Shown here: in pieces, positions 57,314-64,000 of the stretch
Layout: each line of letters begins with the position of its first letter
Position numbering within the stretch: the first letter of the stretch is position 1
From: Aldehydirespirator sp965205155
Lineage (GTDB): Bacteria; Actinomycetota; Acidimicrobiia; Acidimicrobiales; Aldehydirespiratoraceae
Direction of reading: 5' to 3'
Length of the DNA: 64,000 nt
Assembly (NCBI GenBank): GCA_965205155.1
Contig: OZ242033.1
Coordinates: 1,612,001-1,676,000, forward strand
The notes under the pieces: generated by a model
What the model was told of the DNA's origin: nothing
The model's input: the letters and a program-made list of their open reading frames with translations, nothing else
Database searches by the model: none
Program-made: the position numbers and the translations under genes

Positions 57314-57709
57314 TCACGGGAAGACGCTGCGCAGAACCGTCCACAGCACGATCAGGCCCGAGATGGCGACCGGCACGGGGATGGCTATGACCAAGGTCCA
57401 GGTCAGATACCGGATCCACGCGGGCCGGTCGGCGAAGCGTCTCTGATGGAAGGCGGCGTCCAGGTGGTCGACCTCGCTGTCGGGCCGTTCCAGGCCGAGC
57501 ACGTCAGCCGCGAGGTCGGCGACCTCGGAACGCACTACCAGCACAGCGGGGCGGTAGGTGACGTGATGGGGAGCGACTTCGGTGGCCGGGTCCACCAGCA
57601 CGACGGCCTCGTATCCCGCCTCTCGCAGCCGGGCCGCGGCCACGTTGGCCTCCCAGCGGGTGGCGTACTCGGCGATCGAAACCATGCCGGACAGCGGCCT
57701 CACCCCCAT
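57314..57709 (-). CDS. DUF2007-like small membrane protein
   Basis: 131 residues. The N-terminal half SIAEYATRWEANVAAARLREAGYEAVVL resembles the DUF2007 (putative signal-transducing, GlnB-like fold) domain, followed by an acidic segment and one transmembrane helix LTWTLVIAIPVPVAISGLIVLWTVL at the C-terminus. ATG 57709 or 57685 could be the start. It is divergent from the ABC exporter genes and lies upstream of the P450 on the same strand. Function unknown. Confidence 0.7.
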   Translation of the reverse strand: MGVRPLSGMVSIAEYATRWEANVAAARLREAGYEAVVLVDPATEVAPHHVTYRPAVLVVRSEVADLAADVLGLERPDSEVDHLDAAFHQRRFADRPAWIRYLTWTLVIAIPVPVAISGLIVLWTVLRSVFP

Positions 57710-57745
57710 ATCCTGCCCGATGGCGCAGCGGATAGCGTGCCGAGC

Positions 57746-58699
57746 GTGAGTCCAGCCGTCGCCGTCGCCGTCGCCGTCGCCGAACTCGTCAAGGACTACG
57801 GCGCGGTTCGGGCCGTCGACGGGGTGTCGTTCGAGGTGGAGCGGGGCGAGGTGTTCGCCCTGCTCGGGCCCAACGGTGCCGGCAAGTCCACCATCGTGGA
57901 GATCCTCGAGGGGCATCGCTCCCGCACGTCGGGGGCTGCGCTGGTTCTCGAAACCGATCCGGAGTCGGCCGGCGCCTCCTTCCGGGACCGGATCGGCATC
58001 GTGCTGCAGTCCTCGGGCATCGACCCCGAACTGACGGTGCGTGAGGCGATCGACTTCTACGGCGCCGCCTACTCGCGCCCGGTACCGACCGGCGAGCTGA
58101 TCGAGTTGGTGGAGCTGGAGGAGAAGGCCGATGCCCGCATCTCCACCCTGTCGGGCGGGCAGCAGCGCCGCATCGATATGGCCCTGGGGCTTGTGGGCGA
58201 TCCCGACGTCGTGTTCCTCGATGAGCCGACCACCGGCTTCGACCCCGCGGCTCGCCGGCGGGGCTGGGAACTGGTCGAGAGGCTCGCTTCCCAGCAGCGG
58301 GCCGTGCTGCTCACCACGCACTACCTCGACGAGGCCGAGACTCTGGCCGATCGCGTGGCCGTGCTGGCCAGGGGCCGCATAGTCGCCGAGGGCAGGCCCG
58401 CGGAGTTGAGGGCCCGAGCGGGCTCGGCCCTGATCCGGTTCACCGTGCCCGATCGCGCCGAGCCGGTGGCCGATCTTCTGGCCCCGATCTCGGGTGACAT
58501 AGTCGGGCGGGACAGCCAGGTAGAGATCAGGACCGACGCTCCCACTGCCGACCTGGCCCACCTGACCGGGTGGGCCGCCGAGCGCGGGTTCGAGCTCGAG
58601 GGACTGACCGTCTCGACGCCGAGCCTCGAGGATGTCTACCTGGGTCTTGTTGACGACGACGGTGACACGGCGCCGGATGAGGGGGACGGCGAGCCGTGA
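57746..58699 (+). CDS. ABC-2 type exporter ATP-binding protein
   Basis: 317 residues. Walker A LLGPNGAGKST, Q-loop VLQSSGID, signature LSGGQQRRIDMA, Walker B VVFLDEPTTGFDP and H-loop TTHYLDEAE (drug-exporter DrrA/CcmA-like), with a C-terminal ~90-residue domain. GTG start; the next codons are four GCCGTC units (57755-57778) giving an AVAVAVAVA tail whose length may vary without changing frame. The stop overlaps the permease GTG (GTGA). Substrate unknown. Confidence 0.9.
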   Translation: MSPAVAVAVAVAELVKDYGAVRAVDGVSFEVERGEVFALLGPNGAGKSTIVEILEGHRSRTSGAALVLETDPESAGASFRDRIGIVLQSSGIDPELTVREAIDFYGAAYSRPVPTGELIELVELEEKADARISTLSGGQQRRIDMALGLVGDPDVVFLDEPTTGFDPAARRRGWELVERLASQQRAVLLTTHYLDEAETLADRVAVLARGRIVAEGRPAELRARAGSALIRFTVPDRAEPVADLLAPISGDIVGRDSQVEIRTDAPTADLAHLTGWAAERGFELEGLTVSTPSLEDVYLGLVDDDGDTAPDEGDGEP

Positions 58700-59505
58700 G
58701 GCCTCTGTGGCGCTGCATCCGCATGCAGAACCGGATCTTCTGGCGGACTCCCATCGCCGCCTTCTTCACCCTGGTGTTCCCGATCCTGATGCTGGTGCTG
58801 TTCACGGCCATCTTCGGAAACGATGCCTTCGACACCGTCTATGGCCACGTCGCCAGCAGCCAGTTCTACACGCCGGGGTTGGCCGTGTACGCGGCGGCGT
58901 CGTCCGCCTACACCGGCATCGGCATCACCTTGGCGAGCCGGCGCGAGCTCGGCATCCTCAAGCGGGTGCGGGGCACGCCGCTGCCGCCCTGGGTCTATCT
59001 CGGCGGAGTGGTGCTGTCGGCGGTATGGATCGCGGCGTTGGGAGTGGTCGCGATGGTCGTTCTGGGGGTCGCGGCCTACGGCGTCAACATCGAGGCGGCC
59101 AAGGTTCCGGCCATGCTCGTCACGTTCGTCGTGGGCGCCGCGTCGTTCGCCGCGCTCGGCCTGGCGCTCGCCTCGGTGGCCCGGTCGGTGTCCATGGCCG
59201 TGCCCATGGCCAACGCCACCCTCCTGCCGATCGCCTTCATCTCCAATATCTTCGTCCCCTTCGGCACCGACACCCCCGGCTGGCTGGACCTGCTCGGCGA
59301 CATCTTCCCCCTCAAGCACTTCGGCCTGGCCTTCGGAGAGGCCATGAACCCGTTCTCGGATGCCCCCGCCTTCGAATGGCAGCGGCTCGGCGTGCTGCTG
59401 CTCTGGCTGGCGGCCGGTGCAGCGGTGGCCGCGTGGAAGTTCAGCTGGGAGCCGCCCGTGATCTCGGGCCGGTCGTCCCGCCGCCGCCGAGCCGTCGCGG
59501 CCTAG
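58696..59505 (+). CDS. ABC-2 type exporter permease
   Basis: 269-residue membrane subunit with six helices: FFTLVFPILMLVLFTAIFGN near the N-terminus, GLAVYAAASSAYTGIGITLASRRELGILKRVRGTPLPPWVYLGG (the ABC-2 coupling region), then AMVVLGVAAYGVNI, VSMAVPMANATLLPIAFISNIFVPFG and a C-terminal helix LLWLAAGAAVAAW. Translationally coupled to the ATPase. Basic C-terminal tail. Followed within 5 bp by copy C of the dispersed repeat. Confidence 0.88.
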   Translation: MRPLWRCIRMQNRIFWRTPIAAFFTLVFPILMLVLFTAIFGNDAFDTVYGHVASSQFYTPGLAVYAAASSAYTGIGITLASRRELGILKRVRGTPLPPWVYLGGVVLSAVWIAALGVVAMVVLGVAAYGVNIEAAKVPAMLVTFVVGAASFAALGLALASVARSVSMAVPMANATLLPIAFISNIFVPFGTDTPGWLDLLGDIFPLKHFGLAFGEAMNPFSDAPAFEWQRLGVLLLWLAAGAAVAAWKFSWEPPVISGRSSRRRRAVAA

Positions 59506-59510
59506 CATCG

Positions 59511-59599
59511 CCCGCTCTTGTTCGCTGCGCTCACGGGCCGCTCGGGCCACGGCCTCGCCCGTATGAGCCGGAGTCGCTGGCCCTCCGCTCGGCCTCTAG
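59511..59599 (+). repeat. dispersed intergenic repeat, copy C
   Basis: Full copy (89 bp), nearly identical to copy B through CGCTCACGGGCCGCTCGGGCC and GGCCTCGCCCGTATG, ending CTCCGCTCGGCCTCTAG. It fills the 103-bp gap between the ABC permease and the alpha/beta hydrolase genes, both on the plus strand. Confidence 0.82.
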
Positions 59600-59608
59600 C
59601 ATCGCCGG

Positions 59609-60511
59609 ATGGTCGCCTACGACGAATTCGGACTGTTCGGCGAGAATGCCGCCGAGCACGGCCTTGAATGGTCGGGCCCGCCGGTGGTCCGCCGGGAGTC
59701 GGTGGCGCTGCCGTCGGGGCTGCGATTGTCGGCGCTGGTGTGGGGCACCGACGCGCCGGAGCTGGTGCTGATCCACGGCGGCGCCCAGAACGCCCACACC
59801 TGGGACACGGTGGCGCTGGCTATCGGGCGGCCGCTGGTGGCGGTGGACCTGCCCGGCCACGGGCGCTCCGACCACCGGCCGGCCCACAACTACGGGCCAG
59901 TCTCGATGGCCGACGACGTTGCCGTTGCGGTCGAAGCACTCGCGCCGGGAGCCGAGGCGGTGGTGGGCATGTCTCTGGGCGGGCTGACGGCCATCTGCCT
60001 GGCCGCCGACCACCCCCACCTGGTGCGCCGCTTGGGGGTGGTCGACGTGACGCCGGGCACCGACCACTCCAAGGCCGAGCCCATCATCGCCTTCGTCGAC
60101 GGCCCCGAGCACTTCGACAGCTTCGAGGCGATCCTGGAACGCACCGTCGAGCACAACCCCACCCGCAGCGAGTCGTCGCTGCGCCGGGGCGTGCTGCACA
60201 ACGCCCACGAGATGGCCGATGGGCGCTGGACCTGGAACTACGACCGGATGCGGGACTGGGAGTCGGGCGACGGTGCTGAGATGACGTTCGAGGGCCTGTG
60301 GGAGAAGGTCTCTCGCATCGCGGCCCCGGTCGCGCTGTGGCAGGGCGGCGCGTGGAGCGTGGTGGACGACGCCGATGTGGCCGAGTGGATGCGACGGCAG
60401 CCCGCAACGGTGCACGAGGTGGTGGACGGCGCCGGCCATTCGATCCAGGGCGACAAGCCGCTGGAACTGGCCGCTCTTATCGAGGAACTCCTGGCCCGGC
60501 CTACCGGGTAA
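59609..60511 (+). CDS. alpha/beta-fold hydrolase
   Basis: 300 residues. Oxyanion segment LIHGGAQNAHTWDTV, nucleophile elbow VGMSLGGL (Ser), GVVDVTPG and the C-terminal His in GAGHSIQGD. The acid is not obvious: at the usual position the sequence reads LWQGGAWSVVDDADV, where homologues have Asp in G..D. Ser-His are clear, so hydrolase activity is likely but substrate is unknown. Convergent with the NUDIX gene across a strong hairpin. Confidence 0.85.
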   Translation: MVAYDEFGLFGENAAEHGLEWSGPPVVRRESVALPSGLRLSALVWGTDAPELVLIHGGAQNAHTWDTVALAIGRPLVAVDLPGHGRSDHRPAHNYGPVSMADDVAVAVEALAPGAEAVVGMSLGGLTAICLAADHPHLVRRLGVVDVTPGTDHSKAEPIIAFVDGPEHFDSFEAILERTVEHNPTRSESSLRRGVLHNAHEMADGRWTWNYDRMRDWESGDGAEMTFEGLWEKVSRIAAPVALWQGGAWSVVDDADVAEWMRRQPATVHEVVDGAGHSIQGDKPLELAALIEELLARPTG

Positions 60512-60542
60512 GCGGCGCGGTGCATACCCGCCCGGACGGTTA

Positions 60543-60583
60543 TTGACGTAGTTAGGCCGCCTGGAGCGGTACAACTGCGTCAA
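60543..60583. terminator. bidirectional hairpin between convergent hydrolase and NUDIX genes
   Basis: TTGACGTAGTT (60543-60553) pairs with AACTGCGTCAA (60573-60583), one G-U wobble, and CCGC (60557-60560) with GCGG (60566-60569) around a CTGGA loop; both stems share the same centre (60563). Placed between two gene ends with no other element, it is the best terminator candidate of the window, though neither strand shows a long T-run. Confidence 0.7.
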
Positions 60584-60590
60584 GAAAGGA

Positions 60591-61373
60591 TCAGTCGCCG
60601 GGGTCGGAGTAGCCGGACTCGTCGAACAGGTAGCCGCCGGGAGTCATCTCCAAGCGGTGACGGGGACCGGGCACCGAGGTATCGCCGGTGGCGTAGCCCG
60701 CGTCGCCGTGCCACAACGAGATCGGTCCGTGCTCGCCGTTGCCGATGCGGGTCTCGTAGCGGCGGGGACGGCGACGGTCCAGGCCCTCGAGCGCGTCGGC
60801 CACCGTGGCGAAGCCTCTGATGGTGTACAGCGTCACCCATGTGGGGGCGATCAGCTCGATCTCTCCGGCGTCGCGGCGTCGCATGGCATCGGCTGGGGTC
60901 ATCCACTCGTGGTGGGTTATCTCGCCGTCGTCGACGGCCACCTCGGCCGTCGGGGCCTGGGCCGCGAAGAACCAGGTGGCGAAGCGCTTGGGTGCTATCG
61001 GCGGCGGGACCCAGAACGAGAAGTGCACCAGGCTGGCAGCGTCGAGTGAGATTGCAGCCTCCTCCAGGGCCTCCCGGGTCGCGGCGTTGCGAGCGGCCGT
61101 GATCAAGTCGCCGGAGCTGTCGTAGTCGTCGTCGTCGATCCGGCCCCCAGGGAACACCCACGTCCCGCCGAAGGCGATGCGGGAGTTCTTGCGCAGCATC
61201 AGCGACTCCATGCCTTCCGGGCCGTCCCGCAGCACGACCACGGTGGCCGCCGGGATGGCGGGCGACTCACCGTCTCGCTCGAACCGCTTGCGCCACTCTT
61301 CGAAGAGCAGCCCCTCGCGATCGAATGCCGCCCGGGATCCGGCGTCGATGTCGTGTGCGGGGGTCTGCGTCAC
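60591..61373 (-). CDS. NUDIX-family hydrolase
   Basis: 260 residues. NUDIX box GGRIDDDDYDSSGDLITAARNAATREALEEAAI, a long variant of Gx5Ex7REUxEExGU in which the REALEEA core is intact and the first part is stretched by an insertion. Resembles the NUDT19/CoA-pyrophosphatase-like group with PPPIAPKRFATWFFAAQAP. GTG start in the stop of the CoA-transferase gene (GTGA). A role in hydrolysing CoA derivatives is plausible given that neighbour. Confidence 0.85.
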   Translation of the reverse strand: MTQTPAHDIDAGSRAAFDREGLLFEEWRKRFERDGESPAIPAATVVVLRDGPEGMESLMLRKNSRIAFGGTWVFPGGRIDDDDYDSSGDLITAARNAATREALEEAAISLDAASLVHFSFWVPPPIAPKRFATWFFAAQAPTAEVAVDDGEITHHEWMTPADAMRRRDAGEIELIAPTWVTLYTIRGFATVADALEGLDRRRPRRYETRIGNGEHGPISLWHGDAGYATGDTSVPGPRHRLEMTPGGYLFDESGYSDPGD

Positions 61374-62560
61374 TTGATCACGCCGTCCGCTCTCAGTTCG
61401 TCGATCCGATGGCCCCATCCCAGTTCGGTGAGCACCCCGTCGGTGTGCTGGCCGTGGGTGGGGGACGACGGCCGGCGCAACTCGGCCGGGGTAGCGGAGA
61501 AGCGGGCGGCGGGCCGGGGCTGGCGGACCCTGCCCATGGCCGGGTGGTCGTGCTCGATGAACAACTGGTTGTGCACCGCCTGGGCCTCGGCGACGACGTC
61601 CTCCACGCCGAGCACGATCCCGAACGGAACCTCGTGGCGGTCCAGTGCTTGCTCCGCCTCGGCAACAGTCATGGCGGCCGCGGCGGCGTGGACCGCCCGG
61701 AACACCTTGCTGGCGTGCTCCTTGTGGCGCTGCCGGTCGCGCATGGTGGCCACGCGGGGGTCGCTCGAGTCCACGCCGAACGCCTTGGCCATGCCGTGGA
61801 ACTCGTCGTCGGTCACCGCGGCCACGACCACATGCCCGTCGGCGAGGGCGATGGCTCGCTGGTGGGCCGAGAACGACTGGGCAAGGTGGGGCTGGTCGTT
61901 GTCCAGCGCCACCTCGTGGGCGGCCGCATCGGCGAACAGGAACGCCACCGACGCGTCGAGCATGGCGAGATGGAGGTGCTGGCCTCCCGCGCCCCGCTCG
62001 CGGGCCAGCAGCGCCGCGGTGATGGCCTGGGCGGCGGTGTAGGCGGTGATCTTGTCGGCCGCGGCCTGGCGCAGGAACCGGGGGGACTCGTCGTTGACGC
62101 CCGTCTGGTTGGCGACGAGCCCCGACTGGGCTTGGATCACCGAGTCGTAAACCCTCCGGTGGGCGTGGGGGCCGTCGGGGCCGAACCCCGAGATCGAGGC
62201 GTACACGATGCCGGGATGGCGCGCCGAGACATCGCCGTAGCCGAGACCGAGCCGCTCGACGACGCCCGGGCGCATGTTCTGAACGAACACGTCGGCACCG
62301 GCGGCGAGGTCGAGCACGATGTCGCGGCCCTGCGGGCGGGTGCAGTCCACCGCGATGGAGCGCTTGCCCCGGTTGCACATCTGGAACACCGCCGAGATCC
62401 CGCCCGACTCCACCCCCACATAGCGAACCTGGTCCCCGAAGCCGGGCTCCTCCACCTTGACGGCCTCGGCGCCCTGGTCGACGAGAAGGCCCACCGCCAG
62501 GGGGCCGGTGACAGCCACGCACATCTCCACGACGCGAATTCCGTCGAGGGGTCCGGGCAC
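61370..62560 (-). CDS. CaiB/BaiF-family CoA-transferase
   Basis: Class III CoA-transferase, 396 residues. N-terminal PLDGIRVVEMCVAVTGPLAVGLLVDQGAEAVKVE, NRGKRSIAVD, ADVFVQNMRPGVVERLGLGY, and the catalytic Asp in HLAMLDASVAFL. ISGFGPDGPHAHRRVYDSVIQA is family-typical. GTG start. Moves CoA between organic acids, often in aromatic or steroid catabolism. The SnoaL-like gene precedes it by about 40 bp on the same strand. Confidence 0.9.
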   Translation of the reverse strand: MPGPLDGIRVVEMCVAVTGPLAVGLLVDQGAEAVKVEEPGFGDQVRYVGVESGGISAVFQMCNRGKRSIAVDCTRPQGRDIVLDLAAGADVFVQNMRPGVVERLGLGYGDVSARHPGIVYASISGFGPDGPHAHRRVYDSVIQAQSGLVANQTGVNDESPRFLRQAAADKITAYTAAQAITAALLARERGAGGQHLHLAMLDASVAFLFADAAAHEVALDNDQPHLAQSFSAHQRAIALADGHVVVAAVTDDEFHGMAKAFGVDSSDPRVATMRDRQRHKEHASKVFRAVHAAAAAMTVAEAEQALDRHEVPFGIVLGVEDVVAEAQAVHNQLFIEHDHPAMGRVRQPRPAARFSATPAELRRPSSPTHGQHTDGVLTELGWGHRIDELRADGVIK

Positions 62561-62601
62561 GGGGTCTCTCGATCCTCGCTCAGTAGGTGGCCGGTCTCGG
62601 C

Positions 62602-63057
62602 TCAGCCTTGGTCGGCCGAGTCGGCGTTCGTGGGATTCTCAGGGGCGGGAACCCCGTCGAACCAGCCGGCCTCCTCCACCAGGGACCGGCTCCGCCAGCC
62701 CTCGGATGTCCGCACCAGTTCGTGGTGGTACCAGCCGCCGGTGGCCCACATCGGGCTGTCGGGCAGCTTCAGCGGGTTGTAGACCATGGCCACAACCTTG
62801 GCCTCGTCACCGTCGATGGCGATGTCGATGTTGGAGACCAGATGCTGCATGGTCTCGAACATCGGCATGACCTGCGAGAGGAAGCCGACGACCTCGTCCA
62901 GGTTCCCGGTGATCCCCCCCACCTGGGTGTAGTCGATCTGGGCGTCGGGGGTGAAGACGCTGCGGAACAGGTCCCAGTCCTTCCGGTCGACCGCTCGGGC
63001 GTAGCGGGTCAGCAGGTCGGTGATCTCGGCGCGGTCGATGAGTGTCTGCACGTCCAT
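62602..63057 (-). CDS. SnoaL-like/nuclear-transport-factor-2-fold protein
   Basis: 151 residues: LIDRAEITDLLTRYARAVDRKDWDLFRSVFTPDAQIDYT is the classic SnoaL_4 opening, with catalytic-type Tyr/Asp pairs, and TGGWYHHELVRTSEGWRSRSLVEEAGWFDG at the end. ATG 63057 starts the conserved domain; longer in-frame sequence upstream is not conserved and would overlap the divergent nuclease-like gene. Likely an isomerase, dehydratase or hydroxylase subunit; first gene of the set with the CoA-transferase and NUDIX genes. Confidence 0.85.
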   Translation of the reverse strand: MDVQTLIDRAEITDLLTRYARAVDRKDWDLFRSVFTPDAQIDYTQVGGITGNLDEVVGFLSQVMPMFETMQHLVSNIDIAIDGDEAKVVAMVYNPLKLPDSPMWATGGWYHHELVRTSEGWRSRSLVEEAGWFDGVPAPENPTNADSADQG

Positions 63058-63109
63058 GGCCCCAACGATACGACTGTGAGAGAGCCTTCTAACGTCCTGC
63101 CGTGCGTCT

Positions 63110-63661
63110 ATGTTCATCATCGTGAAGCACGATGACTTGGACATCCGGCGATTTCGGCGATGGGCAATGGGGAACCTCGTCGACAACGATATTCGGGGCA
63201 CATTCGCCGAATGGCTGGTCGGGCGTGCGCTGGGATGCATCAGTGACAGCGATATGCGACAAGGATGGGCCGCTTACGATCTGCTCTACGGGGACGTGAA
63301 GGTTGAGGTCAAAGCTTCGGGACGGAGCCAGAGTTGGAATCTCCACCAGCCATCGAGGCCGATCTTCGACATCGCAGCGCGGAAATGGACCTGGCTTGCT
63401 TCCACCGACGAGTGGATCGAGAACGATCCGCCCGCTAGATCCGCCGACGTCTATGTGTTCTGTCTTCACAACCCGGTTCCGGCCACGAATCGCAACGTCC
63501 GCGATCCGAACTCCTGGGAGTTCTGGGTGATCTCGCGACAGACTCTCGACGGGAAACTCGGTCAGCAGAAGTCCGTCGGACTTGCAACGCTCGATCGTCT
63601 CGCGTCCCGGATCGATTGGCCCGAGATCAGACAAGCCGTCGATCGATGCGCTCAGGAGTGA
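63110..63661 (+). CDS. putative PD-(D/E)XK-fold nuclease, hypothetical
   Basis: 183 residues. An N-terminal helix with Glu (RGTFAEWLVGRALG), then WAAYDLLYGDVKVEVKASGRSQSW, in which D...(E)VK is the spacing of PD-(D/E)XK active sites (E-x-K strand). The base composition and codon use are noticeably less GC-biased than those of the genes to its left, suggesting recent acquisition. The gene is immediately followed by a GIY-YIG gene. A restriction-type or repair role is possible; no clear family name. Confidence 0.55.
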   Translation: MFIIVKHDDLDIRRFRRWAMGNLVDNDIRGTFAEWLVGRALGCISDSDMRQGWAAYDLLYGDVKVEVKASGRSQSWNLHQPSRPIFDIAARKWTWLASTDEWIENDPPARSADVYVFCLHNPVPATNRNVRDPNSWEFWVISRQTLDGKLGQQKSVGLATLDRLASRIDWPEIRQAVDRCAQE

Positions 63662-63665
63662 TGGG

Positions 63666-64000
63666 ATGACAGTAGAGCCGGAGTTCGCCCTGCCCGCAGA
63701 GGTCGCTGAGAGGATCGGGCCTTACTACGTCTACGTCCTCATCGATCCTCGGGACGAATCGATCTTCTACGTTGGGAAGGGCACGGGACAACGGTTGCTC
63801 GCCCATGGCTACGAGGCGCTGCTCCGAACCGATCCCGGCCCTCGATCCGGCAAAGTCGCTCGCATTCGCGAGATGCGCAACGCCGGTTCTGAGCCTCGGA
63901 TTGATGTCGTCCGCCACGGCCTCACCGAGCAGGAAGCGTTGGTGATTGAGGCTGCATTGATCGACTGCGTGGGGAAGCTGACAAACAAGGTGGCTGGACA
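63666..64000 (+). CDS. GIY-YIG-type nuclease (LEM-3-like), cut by window end
   Basis: First 111 residues of a protein with YYVYVLIDPRDESIFYVGKGTGQRLLAH, the GIY-YIG core in its YVY..YVG form with the conserved Gly-Lys-Gly and Arg, and EQEALVIEAALIDCVG carrying the catalytic Glu. AGGAG precedes the ATG by seven bases; the bases between the two genes also form a two-codon ATG-GGA-TGA frame overlapping both. Same less GC-biased composition as the preceding gene. The frame is open at the window edge. Probably co-transcribed with the PD-(D/E)XK-like gene. Confidence 0.85.
   Translation, partial: MTVEPEFALPAEVAERIGPYYVYVLIDPRDESIFYVGKGTGQRLLAHGYEALLRTDPGPRSGKVARIREMRNAGSEPRIDVVRHGLTEQEALVIEAALIDCVGKLTNKVAG

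Overview
The window is very GC-rich, densely coded DNA from an actinobacterium, most likely class Acidimicrobiia. Pointers are the Cys-containing S-layer-like repeats of the type 'GCGDGTNFCPD...DRAQMAAFL', mycobacterial-type IpdA/IpdB, a DUF3516 helicase, many GTG starts and many ATGA/GTGA stop-start overlaps. This placement is inference from gene content.

Layout. 1-5.7 kb: a peptide-type ABC importer operon, truncated at its 5' end. 5.7-9.1 kb: a siroheme-dependent sulfite/nitrite reductase with two siroheme biosynthesis genes behind a palindrome-rich promoter. 9.1-17.2 kb: a small membrane protein, SDRs, ipdA-ipdB (terminal steroid-ring degradation), a LMW phosphatase, an AzlCD exporter, an isochorismatase-type hydrolase and a secreted M6-like metalloprotease. 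17.4-23.6 kb: housekeeping-like genes, a Ski2-type helicase, an MFS exporter and a ferredoxin.

23.6-45.3 kb looks like a catabolic island: two cupins; a molybdenum hydroxylase set (FAD subunit, 2Fe-2S subunit and two different Mo large subunits); a Liv-type ABC importer co-transcribed with a barbiturase/cyanuric-acid-hydrolase family ring-opening amidohydrolase and a Rieske oxygenase; a second Rieske protein and a two-subunit ring-hydroxylating dioxygenase; a heme-oxygenase-fold iron enzyme; an alpha/beta hydrolase; a metal amidohydrolase; a carboxymuconolactone decarboxylase-like protein and an SDR. The combination resembles uptake, hydroxylation and hydrolytic opening of a cyclic amide or N-heterocycle (oxidative pyrimidine degradation is the closest known logic). 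The substrate is not shown by sequence.

45.3-57.3 kb holds two paralogous secreted, repeat-rich surface proteins flanking one single-chain signalling protein (GAF-PAS-histidine kinase-receiver-winged helix). Direct TTCATC repeats lie in front of it and of a relic copy of its 5' end, next to a relic 3' end of the P450 gene that stands beyond the second surface protein. 57.3-64 kb: a small DUF2007-like protein, an ABC exporter, an alpha/beta hydrolase, NUDIX, CaiB-type CoA-transferase, a SnoaL-like protein and, at the edge, a PD-(D/E)XK-like plus GIY-YIG nuclease pair.

Two structural themes run across the window. First, at seven operon junctions a tiny ORF sits between the genes. It starts in the stop codon of the gene before and ends in the start codon of the gene after, and its first codons copy the next gene's start, as if the stop-start junction had been tandemly duplicated. 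Second, a ~90 bp structured intergenic repeat occurs in four full copies and one partial copy.
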